Assembly (NCBI RefSeq): GCF_030250645.1
Contig: NZ_JASSVS010000003.1
Location: forward strand, 62,001-126,000
DNA length: 64,000 nucleotides
Source: Marinobacter azerbaijanicus
GTDB lineage: Bacteria > Pseudomonadota > Gammaproteobacteria > Pseudomonadales > Oleiphilaceae
Direction of reading: 5' to 3'
In this document: positions 18,727-27,043 of the stretch, piece by piece
Numbering within the stretch: position 1 is the stretch's first letter
Layout: every line of letters begins with the position of its first letter
The notes under the pieces: model-generated
The model's database searches: none
What the model saw: only the letters and a program-made list of their open reading frames with translations
Told to the model about the DNA's origin: nothing
Made by a program: the position numbers and the translations under genes

Positions 18727-18825
18727 AACGGAATTCAGCCGGTCAGGAGTGAGTTCTTCAAAGCATTCAGCTTATTAGCATTCTTCATGTATAGCCAATG
18801 TTTGAGACTTTTTCATTCTTATAAG

Positions 18826-20157
18826 TCAAGAACCGGCGTGCAGGGCCGCCAGTTTCCGGATGCCCTGGCGGTAGAACGCATAAGCCATCGCACCGGCCAA
18901 CAGGTTACCAGCTAAGGCACCGCTCATCAGCCCGCTGATGCCACCGATCTGGGCACCGAACCAGAGAAAGGGCAGAAAGCAGAGGAACAGACGCAGGGTG
19001 GACACCAGTAGTGCCCGAAGCGCCAGCCCGAGGGCATTGCAAACGGACACCATCAACATGCAGACACCCAGGCCACTGTAACTCAGAGGCACACGCACGA
19101 GGTAGCTGCTCAGCACGTCACTGACTTCCCGGTCGCTGGTAAAGAGTTCCGATACCACCCCGGAGGCCAGCAGCCAGATCAGGCCAATGGCCAGTTGCCA
19201 GATCACCACAAATCTGACCGCAAGCCGCACAAGTTTACGGATCTGACCGAGCTCGCCGGCCCCCAGCATACGGCCAACCATGGGAGGCATGGACATGGTC
19301 AGTGCCAGCACCACCACAATAGAGAAAAACTCCAGGCGCGTACCCAGGCCCCAGGCGGCGACGGCTGCAGAGCCGAATCCTGCCACCAGCGCGGTGGCTA
19401 CCATGGCCGAAACGGGTGGCATCAACTGGCTGATCATGGCCGGGGCCATAATGTCATTCAGCTGTTTGAGTGCCCGTCCGAGGGCCAGTTGTTTGAAGTC
19501 AAAGCGGACCCAGCCACAGCGGAGCAATTTCGGGTAGATGAACAGGCAGCCAATGCCAAACGCGGTAATGGTGGCCAGGGCGGCACCGGGCAGACCCCAG
19601 CCGAAGACAAAGATGTAGAGAGGGTCGAGGACGATATTGAGCAGGCTGGTGGCCACCATCATGTATCCGGGCAACCTGGTATCGCCATGGGAGCGGCATA
19701 CGCTGTAGCCAAAATAGAGCATGGCGCCGGTCCAGGCCGACAGCAGCCAGGGTATCCAGTAACTGCGAATCAGCGGCAGCAGGCTCTCTTCGGCGCCAAG
19801 CGCCGACATGATCCGGGTCTGCAGCAGCCACAGGCTGATGCACAGGACGATGACCAGCGTGGCGCCGACGGTGACCACCAGGCCACCCAGGCGCTCGGCT
19901 CGAAGCTGGTCACCAGCGCCCAGAGTACGGGAGATAATTGCGGTGGTAGCGATGCCCAGCCCCACCTGCAGGCCGATGATGAGCTGCTGCATGGGTAGTG
20001 TGAAACCCAGCGCTGCCAGCGGGTCCCGGCCAAGCTGGCCGATGAAGGCGCTGTCTACCAACTGGAAGGTCATCAGTGAAAGCACGCCGAAGAGCATGGG
20101 CCAGGTCATGGTAAACAACTGGCGCGGCAGACTGGCTTGGGATTCGGCGTTGGTCAC
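18826..20157 (-). CDS. MATE family multidrug/metabolite exporter
   Basis: 443-residue inner-membrane antiporter with 12 helices in two MatE repeats (about 15-175 and 240-400). Motifs include MTWPMLFGVLSLMTFQLVDSA at the start of repeat 1 and LGTRLEFFSIVVVLALTMSM in repeat 2. The family couples export of cationic drugs or metabolites to Na+ or H+ influx. The subtype (NorM versus DinF) is not decided by eye. The gap to mrpA is 99 nt on the same strand, so mrp may have its own promoter. Confidence 0.9.
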   Translation of the reverse strand: MTNAESQASLPRQLFTMTWPMLFGVLSLMTFQLVDSAFIGQLGRDPLAALGFTLPMQQLIIGLQVGLGIATTAIISRTLGAGDQLRAERLGGLVVTVGATLVIVLCISLWLLQTRIMSALGAEESLLPLIRSYWIPWLLSAWTGAMLYFGYSVCRSHGDTRLPGYMMVATSLLNIVLDPLYIFVFGWGLPGAALATITAFGIGCLFIYPKLLRCGWVRFDFKQLALGRALKQLNDIMAPAMISQLMPPVSAMVATALVAGFGSAAVAAWGLGTRLEFFSIVVVLALTMSMPPMVGRMLGAGELGQIRKLVRLAVRFVVIWQLAIGLIWLLASGVVSELFTSDREVSDVLSSYLVRVPLSYSGLGVCMLMVSVCNALGLALRALLVSTLRLFLCFLPFLWFGAQIGGISGLMSGALAGNLLAGAMAYAFYRQGIRKLAALHAGS

Positions 20158-20257
20158 GTTGGGGGCTTCGGTTCCTGGTGTTTTTCCTGGAGGGCGATTC
20201 TAGCAGGTTTGCTGATTTGGGGGTGGTATGCCGCTTGGCCTGCGGGTTGTGGGGGCT

Positions 20258-20349
20258 GGGCCAGGGGTGGGGTGTTTTTTCTGGCGGGAAAAGAACTCGC
20301 TTCGCTCAGACACCTTTTCCCGCCAGAAAAAACACCCCACCCCTGGCCC
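20258..20349. repeat. Giant hairpin with 36-bp perfect arms
   Basis: Positions 20258-20293 are exactly complementary to 20314-20349 (36 bp, no mismatch), enclosing a 20-nt loop containing CTCGCTTCGCTCAGACA. The arms include a run of six T/A. It lies in the 303-nt stretch 20158-20460, between the start of the MATE gene and the stop of tpx; both are on the minus strand, so it may terminate tpx transcription. The loop is unlike the seven-copy family elsewhere in the window, but the design (very long unique stem, distinctive loop) is the same. Confidence 0.92.
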
Positions 20350-20381
20350 GATCCGACAACACAGTTATCGCCCTACTCAAT

Positions 20382-20431
20382 GTAGGTCGGATTAGTCGGG
20401 TAGGTCGGATTAGGCAAAGCCGTAATCCGAC
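20382..20431. repeat. Short palindromic repeat, one and a half units
   Basis: The unit GTAGGTCGGATTAG begins at 20382 and again at 20400. The second unit continues into GGCAAAGCC and TAATCCGAC, so it folds as a hairpin (20404-20412 with 20423-20431, and GGC with GCC inside). This resembles the REP-type palindromes dispersed in gammaproteobacterial genomes. A further GATCCGACAACA sits at 20350, next to the 36-bp hairpin. I see no RAYT transposase in the window. Confidence 0.75.
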
Positions 20432-20460
20432 AATCTATTCCGCCCGGCTAAAAGTAAAAA

Positions 20461-20958
20461 TCAAAGCACCGAAAGCGCCTTCTCATAATCCGGCTCGTCC
20501 TTGATCTCACCCACCAGCTCACTGTGCAGAACCTTGTTGTCCTCATCCAGAACCACCACCGCACGGGCGGTAAGTCCTGCGAGCGGCCCATCCTGGATAG
20601 CAACGCCGTAATCCTGCTGGAAGCTGTAATTACGGAAGCTTGATAACGTAATGACGTCCTTCAGTCCTTCTGCGCCACAAAAGCGGCCAGCTGCGAAAGG
20701 CAGGTCGGCGGAGATAACCAGCACCACTGTGTTATCCAGGCTACTGGCTTTTTCGTTGAACTTGCGTGTGGACGTGGCACAGGTCGGGGTATCGACACTG
20801 GGGACGATGTTCAGAATCTTGCGCTTGCCCGCCCAGTTGTCGAGGGTAACGTCCTCCAGGCCCTGGGTGGTAAGGGTGAAGTCGGGTGCTGTGTCGCCCG
20901 GTTGCGGAAAAGTACCGCTGACGGTAATTGGATCGCCGCCCAGTGTAACGTTGCTCAT
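20461..20958 (-). CDS. tpx: Thiol peroxidase
   Basis: Atypical 2-Cys peroxiredoxin of 165 residues that reduces hydrogen peroxide and alkyl hydroperoxides with thioredoxin as donor. The peroxidatic cysteine lies in [16 protein letters not shown] and the resolving cysteine in [12 protein letters not shown], the arrangement of E. coli Tpx. Length and the N-terminal [21 protein letters not shown] segment also match. It is monocistronic by spacing, with the hairpin region 20258-20431 downstream. Confidence 0.95.
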   Translation of the reverse strand: MSNVTLGGDPITVSGTFPQPGDTAPDFTLTTQGLEDVTLDNWAGKRKILNIVPSVDTPTCATSTRKFNEKASSLDNTVVLVISADLPFAAGRFCGAEGLKDVITLSSFRNYSFQQDYGVAIQDGPLAGLTARAVVVLDEDNKVLHSELVGEIKDEPDYEKALSVL

Positions 20959-21064
20959 TTGGAACTCCCTTTTTCTGACCTGATGGGTTTGTTGTGTAGA
21001 AACAACTTACTCTGTGTAGTCCATTTTGGATGCTTTTTCATCCATAGACTGCATAAAGCCGGTT

Positions 21065-22270
21065 TCAGGCAGGCTCGAATCCGGGTGCCGGATGCCGCTG
21101 GACCAGCAACAGGTAGCTGGCTAGGGCGGCAATGGCGCAGGTTGCGATGACAGCGGCCATTACCAGGGAGGTGCCGTCGTGGAAGTGTCCCACCAGCATG
21201 CCGATAATGGCTGCTACCGCCATCTGGGTAAAGCCGAAAAGCGCCGACGCGGAACCGGCCATCTGGGGGAAGTTGGCGAGGGCGCCGGCCATGGTCTGGG
21301 GAAGCACCATGCCAACACCCATCATGAACAGGGTCTGGGGCAGTATCACGGCCCATACACTATAAACCTGTGCCGTCGCCAAGGCCGCCATCAGCCCGCC
21401 CCCGGCCACAGAAAGAACCAGCCCCCTGACCAGAATCTGGTCCGGTACGAGCTGGCGGCCGAGGCGAATGGCGGTCAGGTTGCCAACGATGTACCCCGCG
21501 ACGATACAGGCGAAGAACAGTCCGAAATGTTGGGGTTTCACACCCAGGAAATCGATCAGCACAAACGATGAGCCGGACAGAAACGCAAACAGGCCGGCGA
21601 AGACGAGGGAGTTGGTCAGGGTATAGCCCAGGAAACTGATATCTGACGCTATCGCCCGATAATTCTTCAGCAGGCTGCGCAAGCGCAGGGATTGACGATG
21701 GTCCGGATGCATCGGCTCCGGAATGCCAACGGCCACCACTACCGCCATCACAAGCGCATAGCCACCCAGGGCCAGGAATATCGACGGCCAGCCGAGCCCG
21801 ACCACCATAAACCCGCCAATTGTCGGGGCTATGGCCGGTGCCAAAGCCATGATGCTGGCAAGGATGGCCATGATTTTCGCCGCCTCTCGTGGCGAATAGA
21901 TATCCCGCACCGCCGCACGGCCCAGTACCGGCCCGGCAGAGCCACCAAGAGCCTGGAGGAAGCGGGCCAGAACCTGGGTTTCAATGTTGGTGGCAAGGGC
22001 GCAGATAATGCTGGTAGCCGCAAACAGCAGAAAACCGCCGATCATGATGGGCTTGCGGCCAAAACGGTCTGCCAGTGGGCCGCAGACCAGTTGGGCTACC
22101 GCGAAGCCGGCCATATAGACGCTCAGAGTCAGCTGGACTTGCCCGGTGCCGGCTGACAGGGATTCGCCCATGCTGGGCAAGGCAGGTAGATACATGTCAA
22201 TCGCCAACGGCCCGAGGGCGACAGCGGCTGCCAATAATATCGTTGTCCATATACTGGTTAATGCGAGCAT
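21065..22270 (-). CDS. Bcr/CflA-type MFS drug exporter
   Basis: 401-residue major facilitator with 12 helices of the DHA1 Bcr/CflA group. It has DMYLPALPSMGESLSAGTGQ after helix 1 and the MFS loop 2-3 motif GPLADRFGRKPIMIGG. Helix 4 follows with RFLQALGGSAGPVLGRAAVRD, shortened here to the antiporter signature QALGGSAGPVLGRAAVRD. It is probably a proton-driven exporter of drugs or metabolites. The ATG at 22270 has AGGA 7 nt upstream. A longer in-frame reading to 22360 would enter repeat copy 2 and lacks support. Copy 2 lies in the upstream region. Confidence 0.9.
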   Translation of the reverse strand: MLALTSIWTTILLAAAVALGPLAIDMYLPALPSMGESLSAGTGQVQLTLSVYMAGFAVAQLVCGPLADRFGRKPIMIGGFLLFAATSIICALATNIETQVLARFLQALGGSAGPVLGRAAVRDIYSPREAAKIMAILASIMALAPAIAPTIGGFMVVGLGWPSIFLALGGYALVMAVVVAVGIPEPMHPDHRQSLRLRSLLKNYRAIASDISFLGYTLTNSLVFAGLFAFLSGSSFVLIDFLGVKPQHFGLFFACIVAGYIVGNLTAIRLGRQLVPDQILVRGLVLSVAGGGLMAALATAQVYSVWAVILPQTLFMMGVGMVLPQTMAGALANFPQMAGSASALFGFTQMAVAAIIGMLVGHFHDGTSLVMAAVIATCAIAALASYLLLVQRHPAPGFEPA

Positions 22271-22295
22271 CTTTTTTCCTGCGTAGCTCTCGAAC

Positions 22296-22402
22296 GCAGC
22301 GGGTGGGCCACCCTTCTGAAACACGCTGTGAATACGTCCCTGTACGCTCGGCTCCGCCATCCATGGCTCCGCACGGTTTCAGAAGGGTGGCCCACCCGCT
22401 GC
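22296..22402. repeat. Variable-stem structured repeat, copy 2
   Basis: Positions 22298-22322 pair perfectly with 22376-22400 (25 bp; 27 bp to 22296/22402). The core is in the opposite orientation to copy 1: on the minus strand it reads GTGCGGAGCCATGGATGGCG, then TACAGGGACGTA. It sits between the 3' end of the LysR gene and the start of the MFS gene, both on the minus strand, so it is either a terminator for the first or in the leader of the second. Its stem sequence is unrelated to that of copy 1. Confidence 0.9.
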
Positions 22403-22490
22403 TCCCCGAAACAATGGTCTGAGTCTACGCACTAAACCAACGTTGATAACGGCTGTCTGTTTCATACAACGTATGAATAAAGCAGATGGA

Positions 22491-23402
22491 TCAGGTGTTG
22501 AGATCGTTCAATGTCGCTGCCACGCCGTTAACGTGGTTGCGGATCCAGCGGTGGGCGGGGTCATTCTGGTTGCGTTTATGCCAGAGCATCAGCAAGGTGA
22601 AGGGCTTGTGGTCGAAGGGCAGGGGCGCGGTGGCGAAGTCCTGCAGTAAGTGTTCACTCATGCGTTTCGGCGCCGTGGCCAGCATGTCGGTTCCGCGCAG
22701 GAAGCCCGGCAGGCCCGAGAAGTTGGACACGGTTACGACTGTCCTCCGGGTCAGGCCCCGGGCTGACAGCGAATCTTCCAGGGCGGTTTTTTCGCCAGCG
22801 CCGAAAAGAATTGCCACGTGGTCGGCCTTGAGATAATCCGCCAGGGTTTCCGGGGCGTTACGGTGTGCCGGGTCGTAGAAGACCACCATGTGGTCTGCCA
22901 TGAGACCCCGCTGCATGATATCGGTTGCTTCGGGGGCGTGGGGTGAAATGATCAGGTCGCAGAGGTCCTTGCGCAGCATGTCGGCCGTGGGGATGCCGGA
23001 GGGAATTACCTGCAGGCGTATGCCGGGGGCTTCCCGCCGGAGCACCGACAGCAGGCCGGGTAACAGCAGATCGCGCTGGTAGTCGTTGGCGGCAATGGTG
23101 AAGGTAAATTCGGCGCTGGCCGGGCTGAAGGGAGGCCCGGAGGACAGGGAGTGGATGTCGTCCAGTATCTGGCGGATATGGGGCCCGGCCTGGACGGCGT
23201 AGCGGGTGGGTACGATACCGCGGCCGGATTTCACGAACAGGGCATCCCCAAGGGCCTGCCGCAGACGGTCCAGAGTATGGCTGACCGCCGACTGGCTTAC
23301 TCCCAGCCGTATGGCCGCCCTGGACACACTGCCCTCGTCCAGTACGGCAAGGAAGGTGCTGAGAGAGCGTATGTCGAGGTTGAATGTATCAATGGGGTTC
23401 AT
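22491..23402 (-). CDS. LysR family transcriptional regulator
   Basis: 303 residues. The N-terminal winged helix-turn-helix (about 8-70) carries FLAVLDEGSVSRAAIRLGVS followed by QSAVSHTLDRLRQALGD, the LysR DNA-binding signature. The rest is a periplasmic-binding-protein-like effector domain (about 95-300). Neighbours are a Bcr/CflA exporter downstream on the same strand and a divergent haloacid dehalogenase gene 135 nt away. LysR regulators often control the divergent gene, so the dehalogenase is a plausible target. The effector is unknown. Confidence 0.9.
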   Translation of the reverse strand: MNPIDTFNLDIRSLSTFLAVLDEGSVSRAAIRLGVSQSAVSHTLDRLRQALGDALFVKSGRGIVPTRYAVQAGPHIRQILDDIHSLSSGPPFSPASAEFTFTIAANDYQRDLLLPGLLSVLRREAPGIRLQVIPSGIPTADMLRKDLCDLIISPHAPEATDIMQRGLMADHMVVFYDPAHRNAPETLADYLKADHVAILFGAGEKTALEDSLSARGLTRRTVVTVSNFSGLPGFLRGTDMLATAPKRMSEHLLQDFATAPLPFDHKPFTLLMLWHKRNQNDPAHRWIRNHVNGVAATLNDLNT

Positions 23403-23537
23403 GAATGGGAGTGTAACTCAGGAACCGGAAGCTGCCCATGATGGTGTTGAGGCCATCCGCTTGAATGAATGTTCAGGTCTGGGTGCCGGATGGTTTACGA
23501 TGGGGTAAAGCTTGAATGACGACGAGAGGAGAATCCG

Positions 23538-24209
23538 ATGAAGCCGATCCTGGCATTTGATGTATACGGAACCCTGGTGGACCCGATGGGGATGGCCGCA
23601 CTGCTGGCACCGGATGCGGGCGACTCAGCGGAGTCTGTCAGCGCCCAGTGGCGGGAGAAGCAGCTGGAGTTTTCCTTTCGCAAGGGCCTGATGCGCATGT
23701 ATGAGGATTTCGGAGCCTGTACCCGTCAGGCGCTGCGGTATGCGATGGCCAGCCATGGGCTGGACCTGAGCAGTGAGCGTGAGGATGAGCTGATGGGGGC
23801 CTATCTTTCCCTGCCCGCTTTTGACGATTCGTTGCCGGCGCTGAAGTCCCTGGAGGGGGACTATCTGATGTATGGGTTCTCCAACGGCACCTATCCGGCG
23901 TTGGAGAAGGTGTTGGGGCACAATGATCTGCTGGTGATGTTTGATGGGTTGGTGTCGGTGGATGACATTAAAAGTTTCAAGCCGGACCCGGCGGTGTATG
24001 CCTATGCCCGGCGGGCGACGGGGGCGATGGATCAGCCGTTGTGTCTGGTGTCGAGCAATGCCTGGGATGTGATCGGGGCCCGGGCGGCGGGGTTGATGGC
24101 GATCTGGGTGCAGAGGGATGCCGGGAAGGTATTCGAGGACTGGGGGATTCAGCCTAATGCGGTGGTTCGCAGTCTTTCTGAGTTGCCTGATACTTTGGCT
24201 AGCCTCTGA
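23538..24209 (+). CDS. Haloacid dehalogenase, type II
   Basis: 223-residue HAD-superfamily hydrolase with the layout of L-2-haloacid dehalogenases. The nucleophile Asp is in AFDVYGTLVDP, Ser/Asn in YGFSNGTYPAL, Lys in SFKPDPAVY, and the C-terminal SSNAWDVIGARAAGL segment is typical of type II. It converts 2-haloalkanoates to 2-hydroxyalkanoates, though some members are phosphatases. A purine-rich GAGAGGAG precedes the ATG. It may be regulated by the divergent LysR gene. Repeat copy 3 follows 15 nt after the stop. Confidence 0.88.
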   Translation: MKPILAFDVYGTLVDPMGMAALLAPDAGDSAESVSAQWREKQLEFSFRKGLMRMYEDFGACTRQALRYAMASHGLDLSSEREDELMGAYLSLPAFDDSLPALKSLEGDYLMYGFSNGTYPALEKVLGHNDLLVMFDGLVSVDDIKSFKPDPAVYAYARRATGAMDQPLCLVSSNAWDVIGARAAGLMAIWVQRDAGKVFEDWGIQPNAVVRSLSELPDTLASL

Positions 24210-24223
24210 CATTGGAAGTGGCA

Positions 24224-24331
24224 CGGCCCGGGAAGGGTTGTCCAAAACACGCTCCTTGCGGCACATCCATGTGGCGCTTGAGCTCCGCCATCCATGGCTC
24301 CGCACAGTTTTGGACAACCCTTCCCGAGCCG
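24224..24331. repeat. Variable-stem structured repeat, copy 3
   Basis: Positions 24229-24248 pair perfectly with 24307-24326 (20 bp), extending with one mismatch to 24224/24331. The core is in minus orientation: GTGCGGAGCCATGGATGGCG, then CACATGGATGTG, which here repeats the ATGGAT loop. It lies between two convergent genes (dehalogenase and PhaC-like hydrolase), a position compatible with bidirectional termination. Confidence 0.9.
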
Positions 24332-24381
24332 CGCGTCCAACTTTTGTGATAGCCGTCCTCTAGTCAGTTGGTCAGGTTGCT

Positions 24382-25533
24382 TCAATCCGATCTTTCTGCC
24401 AACCAATCCGCCATTTCCAGCCAACTTTCCTTCGGCGCCTTGCTGCCGGCGAGAATACCCATGTGACCGCCGGGGGTGACCCGGAAGGTGACGTCTTTCG
24501 AGCTGACGTGGTCTTCAATGCGTTTGACCGCGCCGGGTGTTGCCAGGGTGTCGCTGTCGCCGGCGATGGCGAGTAAGTTGGCGTTTACGTTTTCCAGGCG
24601 GGCAATGTCTTCGCCGATCTGGATCTGGCCGCGGGAGAGGTCGTTGTCGATCCACAGGCGCACCACAGCGTCCTGAACGATGCCGCCGGGGTAGGCGACC
24701 ATGCGGTCGAGGAAGGCGGAGGTGGTGGCGTGGCTGGAGACGAACTCGCGGTCGCCCAGGCGGACGATGAGTTCCCAGTAGCCCATGACGCTGCCGATGG
24801 GGTTGGTGAGTTTGAAGCCGATGGTGTTGGCCCAGCCGGGGGTGTGGAACCAGTAGGGTTTGACGTCGTGCAGGCGGAAGCCGGTGCGTTTGCGGACGAA
24901 TTCGGCGACGTCGGATACCCGCTGGTACATCAGCCCCATCAGGCCGGAGGCGTGGCTGTCGATGGGGGAGCCCAGCACAATGGCATTGCGGATGTGCTGG
25001 TCGCGGCTGAGGGCGGAGTAGAACAGGGTAAACATCCCGCCCAGGCTCCAGCCGTGCAGCGAGAGCTCCTGCTCCCCGCTGTGCTCCCGAACGCGGTTCA
25101 GATACGCCGGCAGCAACTCCGCCACGTAGGTGTGAAGGTTGTAGTGACTGTGCTGCCGCGTGGGCACGCCCCAGTCGATCAGATACACCTCAAACCCCTT
25201 GGCCCTCAGGAACCGCACGAGGCTGCGCTGGGGAAACAGGTCGTAGATCAGCATGTTCACCGCCAGTGGCGGTACGATCACGATCGGTGTCTTGTGGGGT
25301 GTGCGCAACACATCAATCATCTCGCCGTCCAGCTCGATGAAATCCTCGGCCAGGGGCGGGTAATATCGCAGGCTCACCAGCCCATCGGTATGCAAGGTTT
25401 CAAATGGGGTCTGCCCCGCCTGCACCAGGCTGGCTGCGCGGAACACCCGGTCAAAGGCGTTACCAGCGTAAAGCGCCGTCTGGCGGGTGATTCCCGAGGC
25501 TTTGTTGAAGGCGTATTTCAGCGGGTCGGGCAT
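24382..25533 (-). CDS. PhaC-like alpha/beta hydrolase with serine nucleophile
   Basis: 383-residue alpha/beta-hydrolase of the poly(3-hydroxyalkanoate) synthase family by overall sequence. IVPPLAVNMLIYDLFPQRSL and FEVYLIDWGVPTR match the segments before the nucleophile in class III PhaC. True synthases use Cys in a GxCxGG lipase-like box, but here the box reads HGWSLGGMF, so the nucleophile is Ser. The acid is in AGDSDTLATP and the His in GGHMGILAG. It may therefore be a hydrolase, not a polymerase. I chose the ATG at 25533, which has GGAA about 8 nt upstream; ATG 25545 is an alternative. Repeat copy 4 lies upstream. Confidence 0.78.
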   Translation of the reverse strand: MPDPLKYAFNKASGITRQTALYAGNAFDRVFRAASLVQAGQTPFETLHTDGLVSLRYYPPLAEDFIELDGEMIDVLRTPHKTPIVIVPPLAVNMLIYDLFPQRSLVRFLRAKGFEVYLIDWGVPTRQHSHYNLHTYVAELLPAYLNRVREHSGEQELSLHGWSLGGMFTLFYSALSRDQHIRNAIVLGSPIDSHASGLMGLMYQRVSDVAEFVRKRTGFRLHDVKPYWFHTPGWANTIGFKLTNPIGSVMGYWELIVRLGDREFVSSHATTSAFLDRMVAYPGGIVQDAVVRLWIDNDLSRGQIQIGEDIARLENVNANLLAIAGDSDTLATPGAVKRIEDHVSSKDVTFRVTPGGHMGILAGSKAPKESWLEMADWLAERSD

Positions 25534-25605
25534 AGAGGTTTCCATAAAAAATAATTCGCTAACGTGTTCTGAATGAAAATGGGCGGTTGGCACGCAAGTC
25601 TGATC

Positions 25606-25714
25606 GTGCCGGTATGAAAGCCCTTTCCCGGACCGTGCATTGCCATGGATGGCAATGCCGAGCCCCCATGGATGGGTTCACGGCGTTTCCGGGAAAGGGC
25701 TTTCATACCTGCAC
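25606..25714. repeat. Variable-stem structured repeat, copy 4 (divergent core)
   Basis: Positions 25611-25632 pair perfectly with 25688-25709 (22 bp). After one mismatch, four more pairs reach 25606/25714. Inside are two further hairpins. The first has an 8-bp stem (GCATTGCC with GGCAATGC) around ATGGAT. The second has a 6-bp stem containing CCATGGAT. It occupies the middle of the 340-nt divergent gap 25534-25873, and I see no other feature in that gap. Confidence 0.88.
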
Positions 25715-25873
25715 AGCCACAGAGGTCCAATAAGATTAGACTATCTGCAAAGGCCAGAACTATGGCAAGAACGTCCATCACCAATGGCAAACCGGTCACT
25801 TCAGGCCACTGCCCAAACGTGCCAACCATTGGTATCATTCGGTCATCGCAACAAAACCAACAACAGGACAACC

Positions 25874-26770
25874 ATGCTCAGCTTCCTGCCAGCCCCGGTC
25901 ATCGGCGTTATCAACTCCATTCTTCTTGGGCTCAACACCCTGTTCTGGTGTCTGCTTCTCTACATTCCGGCAATACTCAAACTGATCATTCCCCATACCG
26001 GTTTCCGGGTACTGTGCACCAAAGCCATCATCTGGATTGCCGAAGCCTGGGTGGCCTGCAACACCGGCTGGATGAAACTCACCCAGCGCACTAAATGGAC
26101 TGTCCATGGCGACGAAAAGCTCAAACGTGAAAGCTGGTACCTGGTGCTCAGCAATCATCAGAGCTGGGTGGACATCTTCGCCATGCAGCGGGTATTCAAC
26201 CGTCGGGCACCATTTCTCAAATTCTTCCTCAAGCAACAACTGATCTGGGTGCCGGTGATTGGCCTTGCCTGGTGGGGGCTGGATTTCCCGTTTATGAAAC
26301 GCTACACCCGCGAATACCTGATCAAGCATCCGGAAAAGCGTGGTGAGGACCTGAAGGCTACCCGCAAGGCCTGCGAGAGGTTCCGCTATACGCCGGTCAG
26401 CGTGATGAACTTTGTGGAAGGTACCCGCTTCACCCAGGCAAAACATGACAAGCAGAAATCAAAATACACCCATCTGCTGACCCCCAAGGCTGGCGGCGTG
26501 GCGTTCGTGCTGGATGCCATGGGGGATGCCATCGAAACCCTGGTGGATGTGACCATTGCCTATCCTGGCGGGGCACCCACATTCTGGGATTTCATGTGTG
26601 GCAGGGTCAGGGAAGTGAAAATGGAGATCGACACTGTCGATATTCCCGAGCATCTCAAGGGCCGGGACTATGCGACCGATGCCGAGCATCGCAAGAACGT
26701 GAAGAACTGGCTGGCTGAGCAGTGGCGGGCCAAGGACGAGCGTCTGTCGAGGATGCTTGAAGAGAGCTAG
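25874..26770 (+). CDS. 1-acyl-glycerol-3-phosphate acyltransferase-like protein (YihG type)
   Basis: 298-residue membrane-associated acyltransferase. Residues 1-45 are hydrophobic. The PlsC-type HxxxxD catalytic motif is NHQSWVD, followed by KQQLIWVPVIGLAWWGLDF. The second conserved block is FVEGTRFT, which is FPEGTR in PlsC. The pattern fits the YihG/LPLAT subfamily, which acylates lysophosphatidic acid in phospholipid synthesis or remodelling. I chose the ATG at 25874, with AGGA upstream and a canonical hydrophobic N-terminus; an upstream extension to 25640 would read through repeat copy 4 and is not credible. Its stop overlaps the convergent microprotein gene by 4 nt. Confidence 0.88.
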   Translation: MLSFLPAPVIGVINSILLGLNTLFWCLLLYIPAILKLIIPHTGFRVLCTKAIIWIAEAWVACNTGWMKLTQRTKWTVHGDEKLKRESWYLVLSNHQSWVDIFAMQRVFNRRAPFLKFFLKQQLIWVPVIGLAWWGLDFPFMKRYTREYLIKHPEKRGEDLKATRKACERFRYTPVSVMNFVEGTRFTQAKHDKQKSKYTHLLTPKAGGVAFVLDAMGDAIETLVDVTIAYPGGAPTFWDFMCGRVREVKMEIDTVDIPEHLKGRDYATDAEHRKNVKNWLAEQWRAKDERLSRMLEES

Positions 26771-26976
26771 CTGTTGCTGTCTTCGTCGTCCTCGACTTCA
26801 TCAGGGTGCTCTTTCCTGTAGCGCTCCCATTCCTCCCAGTCATGAGGCGTGCCGGCATGGGGACGCTTCAGGTGCCTGGCATGCTCCATCGCGTTATGGC
26901 GCAGGCTGTGGTCCCGCTCTTCTTCCTCCTCTTCGAAACCATACTTCTTCAGGAATTCAGTTGGGCTGATCGGCAT
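26767..26976 (-). CDS. Small acidic hypothetical protein
   Basis: 69 residues, strongly charged. The sequence opens MPISPTEFLKKYGFEEEEEE, continues with a His/Arg-rich middle (HNAMEHARHLKRPHAG) and a WEEWERYRKEHP helix, and ends DEVEDDEDSNS. No membrane segment, signal peptide or Cys is present. I do not recognise the family. Codon use matches its neighbours and its ends overlap the acyltransferase stop by only 4 nt, so it looks like a real gene. It is on the same strand as the exonuclease gene, 67 nt downstream. Confidence 0.6.
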   Translation of the reverse strand: MPISPTEFLKKYGFEEEEEERDHSLRHNAMEHARHLKRPHAGTPHDWEEWERYRKEHPDEVEDDEDSNS

Positions 26977-27043
26977 CCGGATTCACCTCCGTCGTGGGTA
27001 AGTGCTTGCCCTACTCTTAAGGTGGGTCTCCGGAGCCGGATTT

